Assembly (NCBI RefSeq): GCF_012489685.1
Contig: NC_080041.1
Location: 31,609,780-31,673,779 of the forward strand
Source: Lotus japonicus
Taxonomy: Eukaryota; Streptophyta; Magnoliopsida; Fabales; Fabaceae
Length of the DNA: 64,000 nucleotides
Reading direction: 5' to 3'
Positions 35,576 to 47,131 of this stretch are shown here, in pieces; within the stretch, counting starts at the first letter, position 1; every line of letters begins with the position of its first letter. The position numbers were made by a program, and so were the translations under genes. Below the pieces are notes generated by a model. That model had not been told where the DNA came from. It searched no databases and saw only the letters and a list, made by a program, of their open reading frames with translations.

Positions 35576-36740
35576 GAAACTAGCAAGTTCGCATCGAATA
35601 CAATATTAAGCAACAATCTTACACTAATTACAACACCTTAAAATTTTATTAACACACTGAGAATCTCCATTCCTTAGTGGCCCAAAAATTTAATATCAAC
35701 CCTTATAAGCGGAAAGAAACCAGCACAACCTAGCAACTAGGATTCATCAGCAAAATCTATATCAAACATATATATAAAGAGCACACAAAGTATCACATGA
35801 ACCATTCTGAATTTCTGATCTTAACTACAAGTTGTAACCTTGGACTTTCTAAGAGTAGAGACAAGTATGTAATTATCCAGGGGATGGAAAAAGTCAAAGA
35901 TTGTCCACCGTCTATAGTAACACTCAATAACATGAAGAAAAAAAAGGCCTTACATTGCAAAAATTAGTCATATCATAGCTTTTCAAGTTGAAAAGAACAA
36001 CATCACAATCAAAGTGGCTCACACAAAGATTCTAAATTCCTCCAATCACATTGTATTTTCTAGTGATTTGTACTGCCATTGAATTCTTCATGTTGCTATT
36101 TGCTCTTTCATTGTTACAAGTTTCCTCTTCATTTTGCCTCTCTCTGCCGGATGAAGTGCGAGAAGAATCACATCCAATCCAGTTGTTGAGTGATCTTTTC
36201 CTTTCATGCAGCAAGTCTTCAATTTGACAAGTTGAAGATCTTTTTCCTATCGAATGGTTCATCATTAAAGAACCATTGGTAGTCCAAATTTTTTGGGGTC
36301 CATGTTAAGTGTTTCCTACCTATTATGGCTTCAAATGTAGTTCTATTGGCTAAATGGATCAATATCCTCAAGTGGTTTTTTTTTATAGGCAAATGTTAGT
36401 TGTTAGTAATGTTAGTAAATTAATCATCCTCTGTGTTTGAACCCTGGACCCTTCACCCTTCATCTCACCCAAAATATATAAATATTAAATCCCTCAAAAA
36501 CAAAATTCTTCTGCTTCCACTCTCCACCAGCAACACAATTATGCTAATTCAAGAGTACATTCATATTTCACTCACTATATTATATCAATATTTAGAAAAT
36601 CAATAACCCGAAAATGGGCACCTAGTGTAACTTAACTCCAAATAATCATGTATCAATCTTTCACTTCTCTCAATTAAACTTGGGTTTACATACCCAATTG
36701 GTTATCTGCCAAACATTTCACTAATATTTTTCTTTTTTGA
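35576..36740. repeat. Spacer module without an F-box gene
   Basis: Colinear with 38993-40050 (for example AAACCAGCACAACCTAGCAACTAGG in both, shortened here for length). The F-box gene that should follow is missing; from 36741 the sequence is unrelated AT-rich DNA up to the Pack-MULE. Confidence 0.85.
36378..36480 (-). mobile_element. SINE 3' fragment (inside spacer)
   Basis: On the minus strand: GGGTTCAAACACAG, then TTACTAACATTACTAACAAC and CTAACATTTGCCTATAAAAA. It matches the 3' half of the SINE at 14.87-15.03 kb. The same fragment occupies the same place in the spacer copy at 39.74 kb, so it predates that duplication. Confidence 0.7.
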
Positions 36741-37195
36741 AAAAAAAATATTTTCAATATATTTTAGTCTATAATTTCTTTTATATTTAGCCACACTGAT
36801 ATATAAGGTCTGGATCCGCCCCTGACATACCAGGAAGAATTTGGATCCTCTCATATATTATTTATGTTTAAATTACATGATAAAGTGACGGTGATAATAT
36901 GTTATTTGGGGTTTAGAAGTTAATACTCTCATGGGAAGAAGTATTTTTACATAAAGATACATAATGTTAAAAAATAATAAAAAATACTTGCATGTAATTT
37001 AAGAGCAATATCCTTCATGCATCGCATGAGTAAACAAGTGCGAATTAAAATTTTTGGTCACGTAATCATTTTAATTTTGGGGTTAATTATATACGTTAAA
37101 AAGATTTATCAATTCAAAACACTATATGTATTTGAAATAATTAGCCTTCTTATGATTTTCAAAAAAATATCCTTCTTATAATAATTGTATTATCA
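36741..37195. other. AT-rich DNA, nothing recognised
   Basis: Left flank of the Pack-MULE. It contains no open frame or repeat that I can name. Confidence 0.4.
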
Positions 37196-37204
37196 TTTTT
37201 AATA

Positions 37205-37428
37205 GGCTTAATACATCAGAAGGCCCCTGAAATTGTAAAGGGAATCAGTTCTAGGGCCTAAAAAAATTTCGCATCAAATTGAGTCCCTAAGAATTTTTTT
37301 TTATTCAATTAAGGTCAAATGCCGCCAGACCTCAATTTTGTCATAGTCATCAATTACACGTGGCTTTTATAATTTTTTTTAATTAATTTTTTTTTTAATT
37401 CCAACTCATCTCATTTATTTAAGGATAA
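37205..37428. repeat. Left terminal inverted repeat of the Pack-MULE
   Basis: GGCTTAATA, then CCCTGAAATTGTAAAGGGAA, AGAATTTTTTTT, ATTCAATTAAGG and GGCTTTTATAATTTTTTTT all recur, inverted and in order, in the right terminal repeat. The two are about 220 bp long with small gaps. Confidence 0.9.
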
Positions 37429-37825
37429 AAATAAAAAATAAAAATATTAAAAAATTACAATTTATTTAACTTTGATCCTAATTATATCCTTAATCCTTAT
37501 CTCCTTCCATCTCCATGAAATCAACAACAACAAATTCAGAAAGAAAAAATACTCAGAATGAACAACAAATCTAACATGAACCACCATCTTAATCTTCATC
37601 CTCAAACCACCAAAAACCTATTCCTTTACCAAGAAATCAACCCCACAAAAAACAACTAAAAAAATCCAGAAATAAACCCAGAAACAACCACAAATTCAAC
37701 ATCACCCATCATCAACACATCCAATGCAGAGCCTATTGTGAAGTGAGATATCACTGGTAACACATCCAATGCCTCAAAAAAACCGTGTCCTCAAGGTTCC
37801 TTTGCAGATCCCAGGCTCATACCAG

Positions 37826-38168
37826 CTAGAGGAGGGATATGAAAATTGAAGGGTGGAGCTGCCATTCATACATTGAACACTGAAACCCTTTCATCTTTTC
37901 CTTTAACCAACACCATGCTCTAGATCCACACGGCCCACATCCCCATCCTCTGATTCTTGGTCCAGCAAGGAAGAATATGTTGGAGAAAAGGGATTTTGCA
38001 TCCTCTGGTATTGCAATTGACACTCCCAGCCATTGATAAATTGCCATCCAGATGTGCCACGCAAAGGAGCAGGAGAAAAACAGGTGAGTACCTGATTCCT
38101 CTGCTTGAGAACAAAGGGGACAAACGCTATCCTCCACAAGCCTGATCACCTGTCTTATGAGCAGATTC
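37826..38168 (-). pseudogene. LINE zf-RVT/C-terminal fragment inside the Pack-MULE
   Basis: The minus strand reads NLLIRQVIRLVEDSVCPLC, EESGTHLFFSCSFAWHIW and YQWLGVSIA, then after an internal deletion AWCWLKEKMKGFQCSMYEW and a stop. The CPLC-C-H pattern is the zf-RVT region of plant LINE proteins. About 50 residues normally between the two parts are missing. Its neighbour in the element is a cellular gene fragment on the other strand. Confidence 0.8.
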
Positions 38169-38169
38169 A

Positions 38170-38553
38170 TTCGCGTTTGGACTCGATCTCGCTACAAAAA
38201 CCTCCCAGCTCTCCAACCTCCACCGAACCACCGAGCTTCTCCAGCACTCCGTCCGCGCCCTCCGCCTCTCCGAGAAGCTCCAAGACCTCATGGCAGCCGC
38301 GGATCTGGATAAGCTCGACATCGCCAAGGCCGCGCAGTTCCACTCTGAGATCCTGAGCCTCTGCGACGAGTACGACCTCGCCGGCATCGACGCCGTAGAC
38401 GAGGAGCTCCGGTGGGTGAGGGAGAGTGGCGACGGGTTGAGGAGCGAAGCAATGAAGGTTCTGGAGAGGGGAATGGAAGGGTTGAACCAGGCAGAGGTTG
38501 GAACTGGGTTGCAGGTTTTACAATTTGGGTGAATTGAAGGGTAATTAGATTTA
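38170..38553 (+). pseudogene. COG5: Captured COG5 fragment (Golgi tethering complex subunit 5)
   Basis: From 38170 the frame reads SQLSNLHRTTELLQHSVRAL, RLSEKLQDL, then DLDKLDIAKAAQFHSEILSL, YDLAGIDAVDEELRWVRE and RSEAMKVLERGMEGLNQAEV, ending GTGLQV. This is the N-terminal part of plant COG5, a subunit of the conserved oligomeric Golgi complex that tethers retrograde vesicles. After GTGLQV the expected FYNLGELK is present at DNA level (ACAATTTGGGTGAATTGAAG), but about 2 bp are missing, giving a frameshift and a stop at 38530-38532. About 120 codons survive, well conserved and GC-richer than the flanks, so capture may be fairly recent. The fragment continues a little past the coding match, perhaps into an intron, which would mean capture from genomic DNA. 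Confidence 0.88.
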
Positions 38554-38562
38554 AGTTTTATT

Positions 38563-38783
38563 TTTTAGGAAATGAGTTAGAAATAAAATAAAATGAACAT
38601 ATTAATTGGTATTTAAAAAAAATTATAAAAGCCATTTGGAAAAAAAATAAGACACATCAGCGGCTGGCACACTTTAGCCTTAATTGAATTAAAAAAAAAA
38701 AATTCTTAAGGACCCAATTTAATGCAAAAATTTTATAGGTTCTGGAACTGATTTCCTTTATCATTTCAGGGCCTTATTAAGCC
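38563..38783. repeat. Right terminal inverted repeat of the Pack-MULE
   Basis: Reverse complement of the left repeat, with the outermost bases identical (TATTAAGCC at the end). Indels in the T-runs make its length slightly different. Confidence 0.88.
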
Positions 38784-38792
38784 TTTTTAATA

Positions 38793-40263
38793 TCTCAATT
38801 AATCTATTATCAAACTACTTATTGATGTCAACTCCAAGAAACAATTCCACGGATAAAAACAAACGTTGGCACATAATACATGAAGCATCCGCAAATACCA
38901 CTTCAACCAAATATGAAAATGCATCTAATAACAATGCCTGATACTTAAGGCCAGACTGGAACACTCTTACAAGTTACCCGGTGAGTTCCAATAGCAAGTT
39001 CGCATCAAATACAATTTTAAGCAGCAATCTTACACTAATTACAACACCTTAAACACACTGAAGAATCTCCATTCCTTAGTGGCCCAAAAATTTAATACCA
39101 ATCCTTATAGGCGGAAAGAAACCAGCACAACCTAGCAACTAGGATTCATCAGCAAAAACTATATCAAACTACAAGTTGTAAACTCGGAATTTCTAAAAGT
39201 AGAGACAAGTTTGTAATTATCCAAGGGTATGGAAAAAGTCAAAGATTGTCCATCATCTATTTGTAAGACTCAATAACAAGAGGAAAAAAAAGGCCTGACA
39301 TTGCAAATATTATTCATATCATAGCTTTCAAGTTGAAAAGAACAAAATGACAATCAAAGTGGCTCACACAAAGATTCTGAATAGTGAATGCCTCCAAGCA
39401 AATTGTATTTTTCACTGATTTCTACTGCCATTGAATTCTTTATGTTCCTTGTACAGGACTCTAACAGCTGATTTCCCCTGTCTTCTTATTCGTCCATCTA
39501 TTTCTATTTGCTATTTCATTGTTACAAGTTTCCTCAATCCAGTTGTTGAGTGATCTTTTCCTTTCATGTCACAAGTCTTCAATTTGAGCTATTAAAGATC
39601 TTTCTTCTATCCAATGGTTCATTCATCATTAAAGAACCGCAGGTACTCCAAATTTTTTGGGGTGCATGTTAAGTGTTTCCTACCTATTATGGCTTCAAAT
39701 GTTGTTTTATTGGCTAAATGAATCAATATCCTCAAGTGGTTTTTTTTATAGGCAAATGTTAGTTTTTAGTAATGTTAGTAAATTAGTCATCCTCCAGGTT
39801 TGAACCCTAGACCCTTCACCCTTCAACTCACTCAAAATATATAAAAATTAAATCCTAAAAAAAATATTCTCCTGCTTCCACTCTCCACCGGCAACACAAT
39901 TATGCTAATTCAAGACTACATTCATATTTCACTTACTATATTATATCAATTTTTAGAAAATCAATAACCACAAACAATCATGTATCAATCTTTCACTTCT
40001 CTCATTTAAACTTGGGTTTACATACCCAATTGATTATCTGCAAAACATTTAACAAATAACAACTACAAAGGAGCTAGTAATTGAATCACAACACAAATTA
40101 ATTCACTTTGTTGAAAATATATAGGAGCACAATTGCACAAGACATAAATTCCATGTCCTTCACAACCCCCAAAACTAATATTTGTAATATATATAAAAAC
40201 TAAGTTCAAATGCAATCATCTAGACACAATCTGCAGCTACTAACTATCTCCTACCAGAAATTT
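38793..40263. repeat. Spacer module downstream of F-box copy 4
   Basis: Matches 26.3-27.7 and 35.6-36.7 kb. The counterpart of the small frame at 6.2 and 27.0 kb is broken here by stops. A minus-strand SINE fragment lies at about 39737-39850, at the same place as in the 35.6-kb copy. Confidence 0.85.
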
Positions 40264-40737
40264 TCATTTAAATAAAAGTTCACATGTCCTTGGATATATG
40301 GACAGTTCTTTAATCATTTCAAATTTCTTTTGTAACGATGAGGAAGGCTCAGTGTATATAGTCATTGTCTGTAAAACCCTTGAATTCTGCATGATATATT
40401 TTGCAAAATGCAGCTGAAATCTCGTGCTATCATAATTTGTAATAGAACACTTTCTAAGCTGTGAAGAAAGGCATTCAGGAACAAATTTGGGGGAAATCCA
40501 AACCAGATTAGCAGACATCAACTCCATATTAAGGCCAAAATTTTGAAGCTTAGGGCACTGCTTGAGCATTGTAAGTACCGAATGCCAGTTCATACCCCAC
40601 CCCCAAGCGAGCTCCACATGAGTTAAATTGGGAAAAACTGGAATATCTTTGAGGGACTGTTAAAAAGAGAGACCAGATAAGAAACATTATTGGCTTATCT
40701 AAAAAAATCAAAACAAGTTAAACACATATTTCTTATA

Positions 40738-40774
<37 letters not shown>

Positions 40775-41518
40775 AACCTCATCAGTGGCAAGAAATTCTA
40801 CATTACAAATTGCTTCCAGAAGAACATCTAAATCATCAAGGGAATATATATCTGCCCTGACCAACTTAGGTAACCCTTTAAAGTTGTTTTTATTAAGAGT
40901 ATCATAATCATCTCCAGGACAGTATGTACCGTTCACATGCATATACTCAAGAATTGGACACCCTGAAAGAAGTTCCCGAAGACATTGCAGATAGTCAAAA
41001 CCAACATCCTCCAAATGCAGAGTTTTGAGTGAGGGAAGGTCCACAAATGAATATACTTGCACAGATAACCCCATCAATTTGAGATCAACCAGAGTTTTGC
41101 AGCTGATGTTGGAGCCGCTCAAATATATTATTGTCTGATCCATTGGGTTTGGGAAGGTTACCTCAATGTGGAGGTTCTTAAGTCCTCCACGTTGTGTTGC
41201 AGCTTTGACCCATTCATCAATATCGTAATTAGAAGGGCGAAAATTGGACTCAACCACATATTTGAGACAAAAGCTTCTAATGGGTTGGTGCCAATCTCTT
41301 GCGCGAATGGTTGCGTATATGAAATTTTGAAACCAATGATAGGCTGTGCTGTTCTTTTGGAGGTTGCTTTGGTTTTCAAAGTAGAGACTAGGAACTGAGT
41401 ACCACAGCGACTTCCACCTCTTAGAAAGAAGACTTGTGGCAATGGTGTGTTGGGTTGGAAGAAAAGAGAGAATGTGACAAAGAATATCATCTGGCAAGGC
41501 GCTAATCCTGTCAACCAT
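40264..41518 (-). CDS. F-box/FBD/LRR protein (copy 4), intact, two exons
   Basis: Exons 41518-40778 (247 codons) and 40656-40264 (130 codons plus stop) join in phase to 377 residues. The F-box is at residues 2-40 (VDRISALPDDILCHILSFLPT, LLSKRWKSLW). The leucine-rich part has SCKTLVDLKLMGLSVQVYS, LPSLKTLHL and LLSGCPILEYMHV, and the FBD is at the C-terminus (VPECLSSQLRKCSI, FAKYIMQNSRVLQTMTI, FEMIKELSIYP). It is the most diverged of the five copies and ends RTCELLFK, a few residues shorter than the others. As a probable SCF ubiquitin-ligase receptor its target is unknown. The start is the ATG of MVDRIS; the longer frame begins with TTG. Its intron starts with a TG/TA microsatellite. Confidence 0.9.
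40737..40774. repeat. TA/CA microsatellite in the intron of F-box copy 4
   Basis: An uninterrupted TA run followed by a CA run sits immediately inside the donor site of the single intron. It is absent from the other four copies. Confidence 0.95.
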
Positions 41519-43560
41519 TGTTACCAAATACCAACTGTTGGTTCTCTTCTTTCTCTCTGCCGCTGGGTTTACTTGCTGTGCAAGGTTTCTCTGCAGTTAA
41601 AACTTTGTATAAAACTTTGTGTTTCTAGAGTTGGCCCAAGGGCTTTAAATTCTTAAATTTGGAAGAGATCCCAACTTTCAACAAATAAAGTTCTTATCAA
41701 AAAAATATCCATGCCAAGTAAATCACGATTCTCTCATTAAAAAAACAGTTTTACTATCTCATAATTGATTTTTTTTTTTAAATATTAGACACAAAAATCA
41801 ATCATAACAAATCAGGATACTCTCAATTTTCTATAAAAAATATCGATCAAGTTTTCTTACCATCTCACAAGTGATTTAAAATAAAAGAAAATTGAATCAG
41901 TGATTATATGGTGAACTGCGTTTCAATTCTGTTTTCGTTTAGTATAACCAAAAGGGTTGTTTTGTAACTGGTCTATCTTGTATTGGGTGATTATTTTCTT
42001 ATCAATATAACTCATATTTGAATTCTCAAAAGAGAAAATCTTGGTGAAACTTGAGATCATGATCCTCTCTCAATTGTAAAAAAAATTGACAATGTCAATT
42101 TTCACTTGATTTAGAATTTTCGATAATTACTTTATTTATTTAGTAAAGTAATTATCGAAATTCTAAATAAGTGAAAATTTACATTCAAAAAGAAGATAAT
42201 TACTTTATTTATGAATTTTATCGCATTTCGGGATCTCTCCTTATTTTAAAGGATTTGTTATAGTTTTGTTATTCAAGGGTTTTGCTTATTTTAGGGATCT
42301 TTCCCTACTTTCTAGGTGTCTTAGTTTTTCGCTTTTGATATTGATTAAGGGTTGGCTAAACGACCTATGATAAATTATCATAAATGTCGAGGATTAATTT
42401 GTTGTTTTGGAATTCTGCACTAAGCTCTTATAAGTCCACCTTGGCGATTGAATAGGGCATACCTGGAAGAATTTGGATCCTCTCTTGCAAGTGTTCCCTC
42501 CAGCACTATGCAGCAAAATCTCACCCCTTAATTTGATTTTTCCTTTTGCCAGCGGGGAAATTTTTTAAGTGTATGTGATGGATAGGTAAGATCCAAAAAC
42601 CTGTAGTTTAGTTTTGGCATTTAATGGAACTTTATGCCTTTTGAAACCAAGTACTATGGAGTACCATTTTGTTAGCAGGGTGGACTCAACAGCAAAACTT
42701 GTTGAGAGTCAATGAGGTTTGTAGGGACATGGTCATGAAGGGTGAGACAACATAAAGTTGTTGATAATGAATTTCGAGTAAATCTATGCAGTGATTGAGT
42801 CCTATGTAAATAAGATGTTGTAAACGAGTACTATCATCTTCTTGTGCTTGTAGGAAGATTTTGCAATCCACTTTACTCCTTATTAATACTTAAGTTACAA
42901 AAGTTTTGAAAGTTCAAGGGTAAAATGCAACCTTGGAATTTAAGTAGAGCTTTTTATATCTAAGTTGAGTTTTCATGAATGTCCTCTGTCACAGATATAA
43001 TCTAACAATTATCTAGTCCACTTCTTATTACAATGATTGGCAGATATGGTGCAGCCAAATTTGGAATTGTGTGTAAAATAATTTCAATACTTTAAAGTAG
43101 CAATTCTTTGATAAGCTTCACTCTTTCCTAAAAGAGGAATGTGAAGTAAAAGAATGCATCATTTGTTAGATTCAATCATCTTGATTATCCTACACATTTC
43201 TACTTATAAGAAACAAGTTCCTAAAGGAAAAAAAAAATCCTCAGATTTATCTCTTCTGGGTGCACAGTGATATTTGAGTTACTGTCATATCTCAATATCT
43301 AGCAGATCAATAACCACAAAATGGACACATATGTGTAACTCAAGTCCAAATAATTGTGCACAGATGATATATAACGTCAAAAGAGCTAGTCATTCAATTA
43401 AAAACACAAATGATGAAAATACATGATAAACTAAGAGACAAATTCCATGTCCTTCAAAACACTAGCAGTTGCACTACATGTAGATAAACTAAGTGCAAAT
43501 GCAATCTTTTAAACACAATTTGCAGCTACTGACTAGAGCTTGTCATTCATTTTCAATTTT
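41519..43560. other. Intergenic DNA with a long hairpin
   Basis: 5' flank of copy 4 and the spacer toward copy 5. No gene recognised. The part at 43250-43560 matches the spacer before copy 2. At 42097-42180 lies a near-perfect inverted repeat, described separately. Confidence 0.5.
42097..42180. repeat. Inverted repeat with arms of about 38 bp
   Basis: The left arm has TTTTCACTTGATTTAGAATT then TTCGATAATTACTTTA. The right arm has TAAAGTAATTATCGAA then ATTCTAAATAAGTGAAAATT. The arms pair with one or two bulges around a loop of about 9 bp. It may be a tiny MITE or a transcribed hairpin; there is no further evidence. Confidence 0.8.
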
Positions 43561-44762
43561 TCATCTAAAAGAAAGTTCACAGATCGTAGAACTCCTTCGG
43601 CATAAGGACAATTCTTTTATCATTTCGAATTTGTCCTGTAATTTTGAGGAAGCCACAGTGCTTATGGTCATTGTTCGTAAAACTCCTGAGTTCTGCATAA
43701 TATATGTTGCAAAATGCTGCTCACTTTTGGTGCCTTTATAATTAGTAATGGAACACTTCTGAAGCTGTGAAGAAAGACACTCAGGAACATTAAAGGGGGA
43801 AATCCAAACCATATCAGTAGAACTCGCCAGCATATCAAGTGATAATTTTTGTAGCTTTGGGCATTTCTTGAGCATCGCAAGTACCAAATGCCAATTCATA
43901 CCAGTACTGAACATGAGCTCCACATGAGTTAAATTGGGGAAAACTGGAATGTCATCAAGGTACTGCAAAATTTAAAAAGAGAAATCACAAACATTAGTGA
44001 CATTTTCTAGAAATTTAAACGAGTTAATCACAATTTTCTTTGACATATATACAAACCTCATCAATGCGAAGAAACTCTACATTACAAATCACTTTCAGAG
44101 GAATAATTGATTCAATGTAAGATATATCTGCCTTGACCAACTTAGTTAAGCTATTTAACTTGTCATTACTAGGAGTAGAATCGTCATCATAGCTTACGGT
44201 AATATCTCTCAAATGCATATACTCAAGCATTGGACACCCACAAAGAAGTTCCATAAGAAATTGCGGTTTCGGAAAGTGGACCTCAACCAAATGCAACGTT
44301 TTGAGCGCAGGCAGGTGAACAAAAGAAAATGCATCCAGCTCTAACCCAATCAACTTGAGAACAACAAGAGTTTTGCAGCTGAAAATGCAGCTCTTCAAGG
44401 TGAGTATAGCAATTGTAGAGGGAAGATCGATGTGGAGATTCTCGAGTCCATCACCTTGTACTGCAGCGTTAACCCATATATTGAGATCAGAATCTGAAAG
44501 GTTGAAATGCGAAGAGCCACATTGGAGACGAAAGGTGGTGATCTCTGGTGCGCATGGTTCTATATATAAACTTTGAAAAGCCATCATAGGTTCTGTTGTT
44601 TATGAGATAGCTTCGATCGTCAAAGAAGAGAGTGGAAACTGAAAGCCATAGTGGCCTCCACCTCTTTGAGAGAACACTTGTGGCAATGGCGGTTTGGGTT
44701 GGACGAAAAGAGAGAATGTGACAAAGTGCATCATCTGGCAATGTGCTGATTCTGTCAGCCAT
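43561..44762 (-). pseudogene. F-box/FBD/LRR gene copy 5, single frameshift
   Basis: Exons 44762-44057 and 43962-43561 keep all splice sites. It starts [19 protein letters not shown], then [19 protein letters not shown], but after [10 protein letters not shown] the frame is lost. The correct reading resumes as [19 protein letters not shown]. Compared with copy 2, 14 bp are missing between two ATCACCACC repeats, which explains the shift. The rest, leucine-rich region and FBD (VPECLSSQLQKCSI, ELSLCRRSSTICELSFR), is open. It is closest to copy 2 ([28 protein letters not shown]). Without a compensating change it would make about 90 residues containing only the F-box. Confidence 0.88.
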
Positions 44763-44984
44763 TGTTAGGGTTCACTCTGCTAGGGTTCACAAGAATGTGA
44801 CAAAGGACTTGTTCATCTTCAATCGCTTCTCCATTTCTCGTAGAGCTTTCATTAGATTTGGGGCTGGTGTGTTTTAGGGTTTAAGAGATGTCTCACTTGC
44901 CAAGGCTGAAATTCCTATTTCACTGTTTCTTCCTTTCTATTCTCTGTTTTTCTTTCTTTTCAGAACTCTATTTCTTTTTTTATA

Positions 44985-45290
44985 CTCCCTCCTATCCTAT
45001 TTATAAGCAACAAAAATAAATTCACATAGTTTAAGAAATGTAGTTAAACTAGATTAAATGCATTAAATTTGTCTTAAATTAAAATAAACTACCAAAATTA
45101 CCCTTTGTCATTAGTGTTAGAAAGTGGGAAAGAGCAAGAATAATTAATGAGACACATTTTACAAGTTAGAATTTTAATAAAAGTATCATTGGAAAAAATT
45201 AATTAATATAGCTCAAACTTTCATTTGGTTCTTATAAAAAGAATCAAGATTTTTCTTCTCTTTCATGTTTATAAATAGGACCAGAGGGAG
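44985..45290. mobile_element. Stowaway-like MITE
   Basis: Starts CTCCCTCCTATCCTATTTAT and ends ATAAATAGGACCAGAGGGAG as an inverted repeat. It is flanked by TA on both sides (44983-44984 and 45291-45292), which is the Tc1/mariner target. 306 bp, no coding. Confidence 0.9.
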
Positions 45291-46002
45291 TATTAAGTTC
45301 TAGCACCATGTGCTATGCTATTTTCTGGTGCCCACTAGGGTGTAGAAGTTTCAAAATGGTCCACCGTTGGATCCGACTTTAACACCGTTGGATTTAAGAA
45401 TCTTAGAATATTCTTTATTTGAATGATTAGGATTTGTTGGATGATAAAATGGCAAAAGTGTAAACACACCCATCTTCTTCTCCTTTCTCACCAGCTCTTC
45501 ATCGTTCAAAACCTTCACCTCAATCAGATAGCACCCAAGCACTAAGCTACGTACATGACAACTCAAATCAGAGACACCTTTGCTGAAATGGTTATGGTAC
45601 ATTTACAAGACATGGCGAAAAATCAATAACAAGGCCCAATAACAATCCTAATTCTTTAATTCCTAATCTCAAATCTCTAATTTTCTTCTCAAACCTTATC
45701 ATCTTCATCTTCTTCATACGAATTTCAGAAAATAACAAAAAGTTAACAACCATGCTTCAAATCAAAATCGAAAAAAAAAGCATTATCGTTCCATATCCAA
45801 AACCAGATCCCAGATCGAAGATCCAAAACCAGAAGCCCATATTGAAGAGAAGAGGAAGCAAACCAGATTGAACCCGCACATCTTCAACCCTCGATCCCCC
45901 ATGGACGACGTAAAACAGAGAAGACAAAACCATAACCACTGCCACCTTTGTAACACTCCATTTTCCGTTATTAGGTTATTTACTGTTTTATTTTAATTAC
46001 TA

Positions 46003-46296
46003 CTCCCTCCGTTCCTATATAAGTCACAAATAACTAATTCTCTTAGATTAAGAAAAGTAGTTACTAGTAATAAATTTGTAAAGAAAATGATTTACTTTCC
46101 TAGATTACCCTTATTTATTTTCCTATGATTTTCTCTCTCCAAGTTAATATTTCTAAAGTTTATCATCTCTTTCATATTAAATATGAGGGTGAACTTGAGA
46201 AAAATTATTTAATGCTTCCTAGATATTAGAAAGTGACTTATATTTTGTAACAAATATTTTTCAAAAAAAGTGACTTATAATAGGGAACGGAGGGAG
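46003..46296. mobile_element. Stowaway-like MITE inside the solo LTR
   Basis: Terminal repeats CTCCCTCCGTTCCTATATAA and, inverted, TTATAATAGGGAACGGAGGG plus AG, flanked by TA (46001-46002 and 46297-46298). 294 bp, no coding. Confidence 0.93.
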
Positions 46297-47087
46297 TATT
46301 ATGCTATATGGTAATTTGATGAATTATGTGATTTTATTAGACAATTAAGTGATTATGTGATATATGGAGTGAGTAAATTATTTAAATTGTATACGAGTGA
46401 TATAATATAAGATTTAATTAAATAAGGATTTTGGGTTTTAGTGTGAGTAGTTGAGAGTGAAGCCCACTAGTACTACTAGTTTAGGGTTAGGAGTGAAATA
46501 AATAGAAAGAAAGAAAGAAAATAAGGATTAGCAGAGGAGCCGACAGAAGAACACGTGAAACAGAGAAGGAGAGGAGAAAAGTGGAGAAAACCTAGAGTTG
46601 ATCTACAAGAGGTAAGAGTTTGAATTCATATATTTAGATGGGTATAGTAGTTGGTAGTGGTAGAAAGCGTGATTTAGGAACCCTAGTGATGTGGAGCTAC
46701 AATATCTGCAGAAGCGGGAACACCCGAAGAAATTTACGCAGATTGCAGTGTTTCTTTCTGACGAAAAACCAGAGCTTTTCGGGTAGAAACAAGCTTTTGA
46801 GGGTCAAATTCGCAATTTTCTATTTTTTGTTTTTTTGTTTGTTTCAGTATTCGGGTTATTTCAGCGATGCAGAATTTTTTAAACTGAAACTATATATGTT
46901 TGAATTTTGAGTCAAGATTTGTATGGAGGAAAAGAAGAGAGGTGGTGGGCAACCATGGGGGTGGCGGCGCGCAAGGGAGGTGGCGCGTGCGGGAGCGCGG
47001 CGTAGGGGAGATGGCGGGTTTTTGGGGAAAATTGGGGAGAAAAATCCAATTTTTGTATAATAGTTGCAGAACCTGTTATATATGAAT

Positions 47088-47131
47088 GGCAGAGACTATT
47101 TGCGCCCCCTTTTTTGCTAAGTCCGCCATCC
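47088..47131. repeat. Left terminal inverted repeat of the MULE
   Basis: Pairs with 52553-52596 with one or two mismatches in the CCCCC/CGGCG stretch and one T-run difference. The transposase is expected to act on these ends. Confidence 0.93.

Larger units (their letters stand above)
37205..38783. mobile_element. Pack-MULE carrying LINE and COG5 fragments
   Basis: Terminal inverted repeats begin GGCTTAATA at 37205 and, inverted, end at 38783. The perfect 9-bp duplication TTTTTAATA flanks it (37196-37204 and 38784-38792), the mark of Mutator-like transposons. The interior has no transposase but holds a minus-strand LINE fragment and a plus-strand COG5 fragment meeting at about 38169. Such gene-fragment carriers are known as Pack-MULEs and need a transposase supplied from elsewhere. 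The MULE at 47-52.6 kb has different ends, so it is not the obvious source. Confidence 0.93.
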
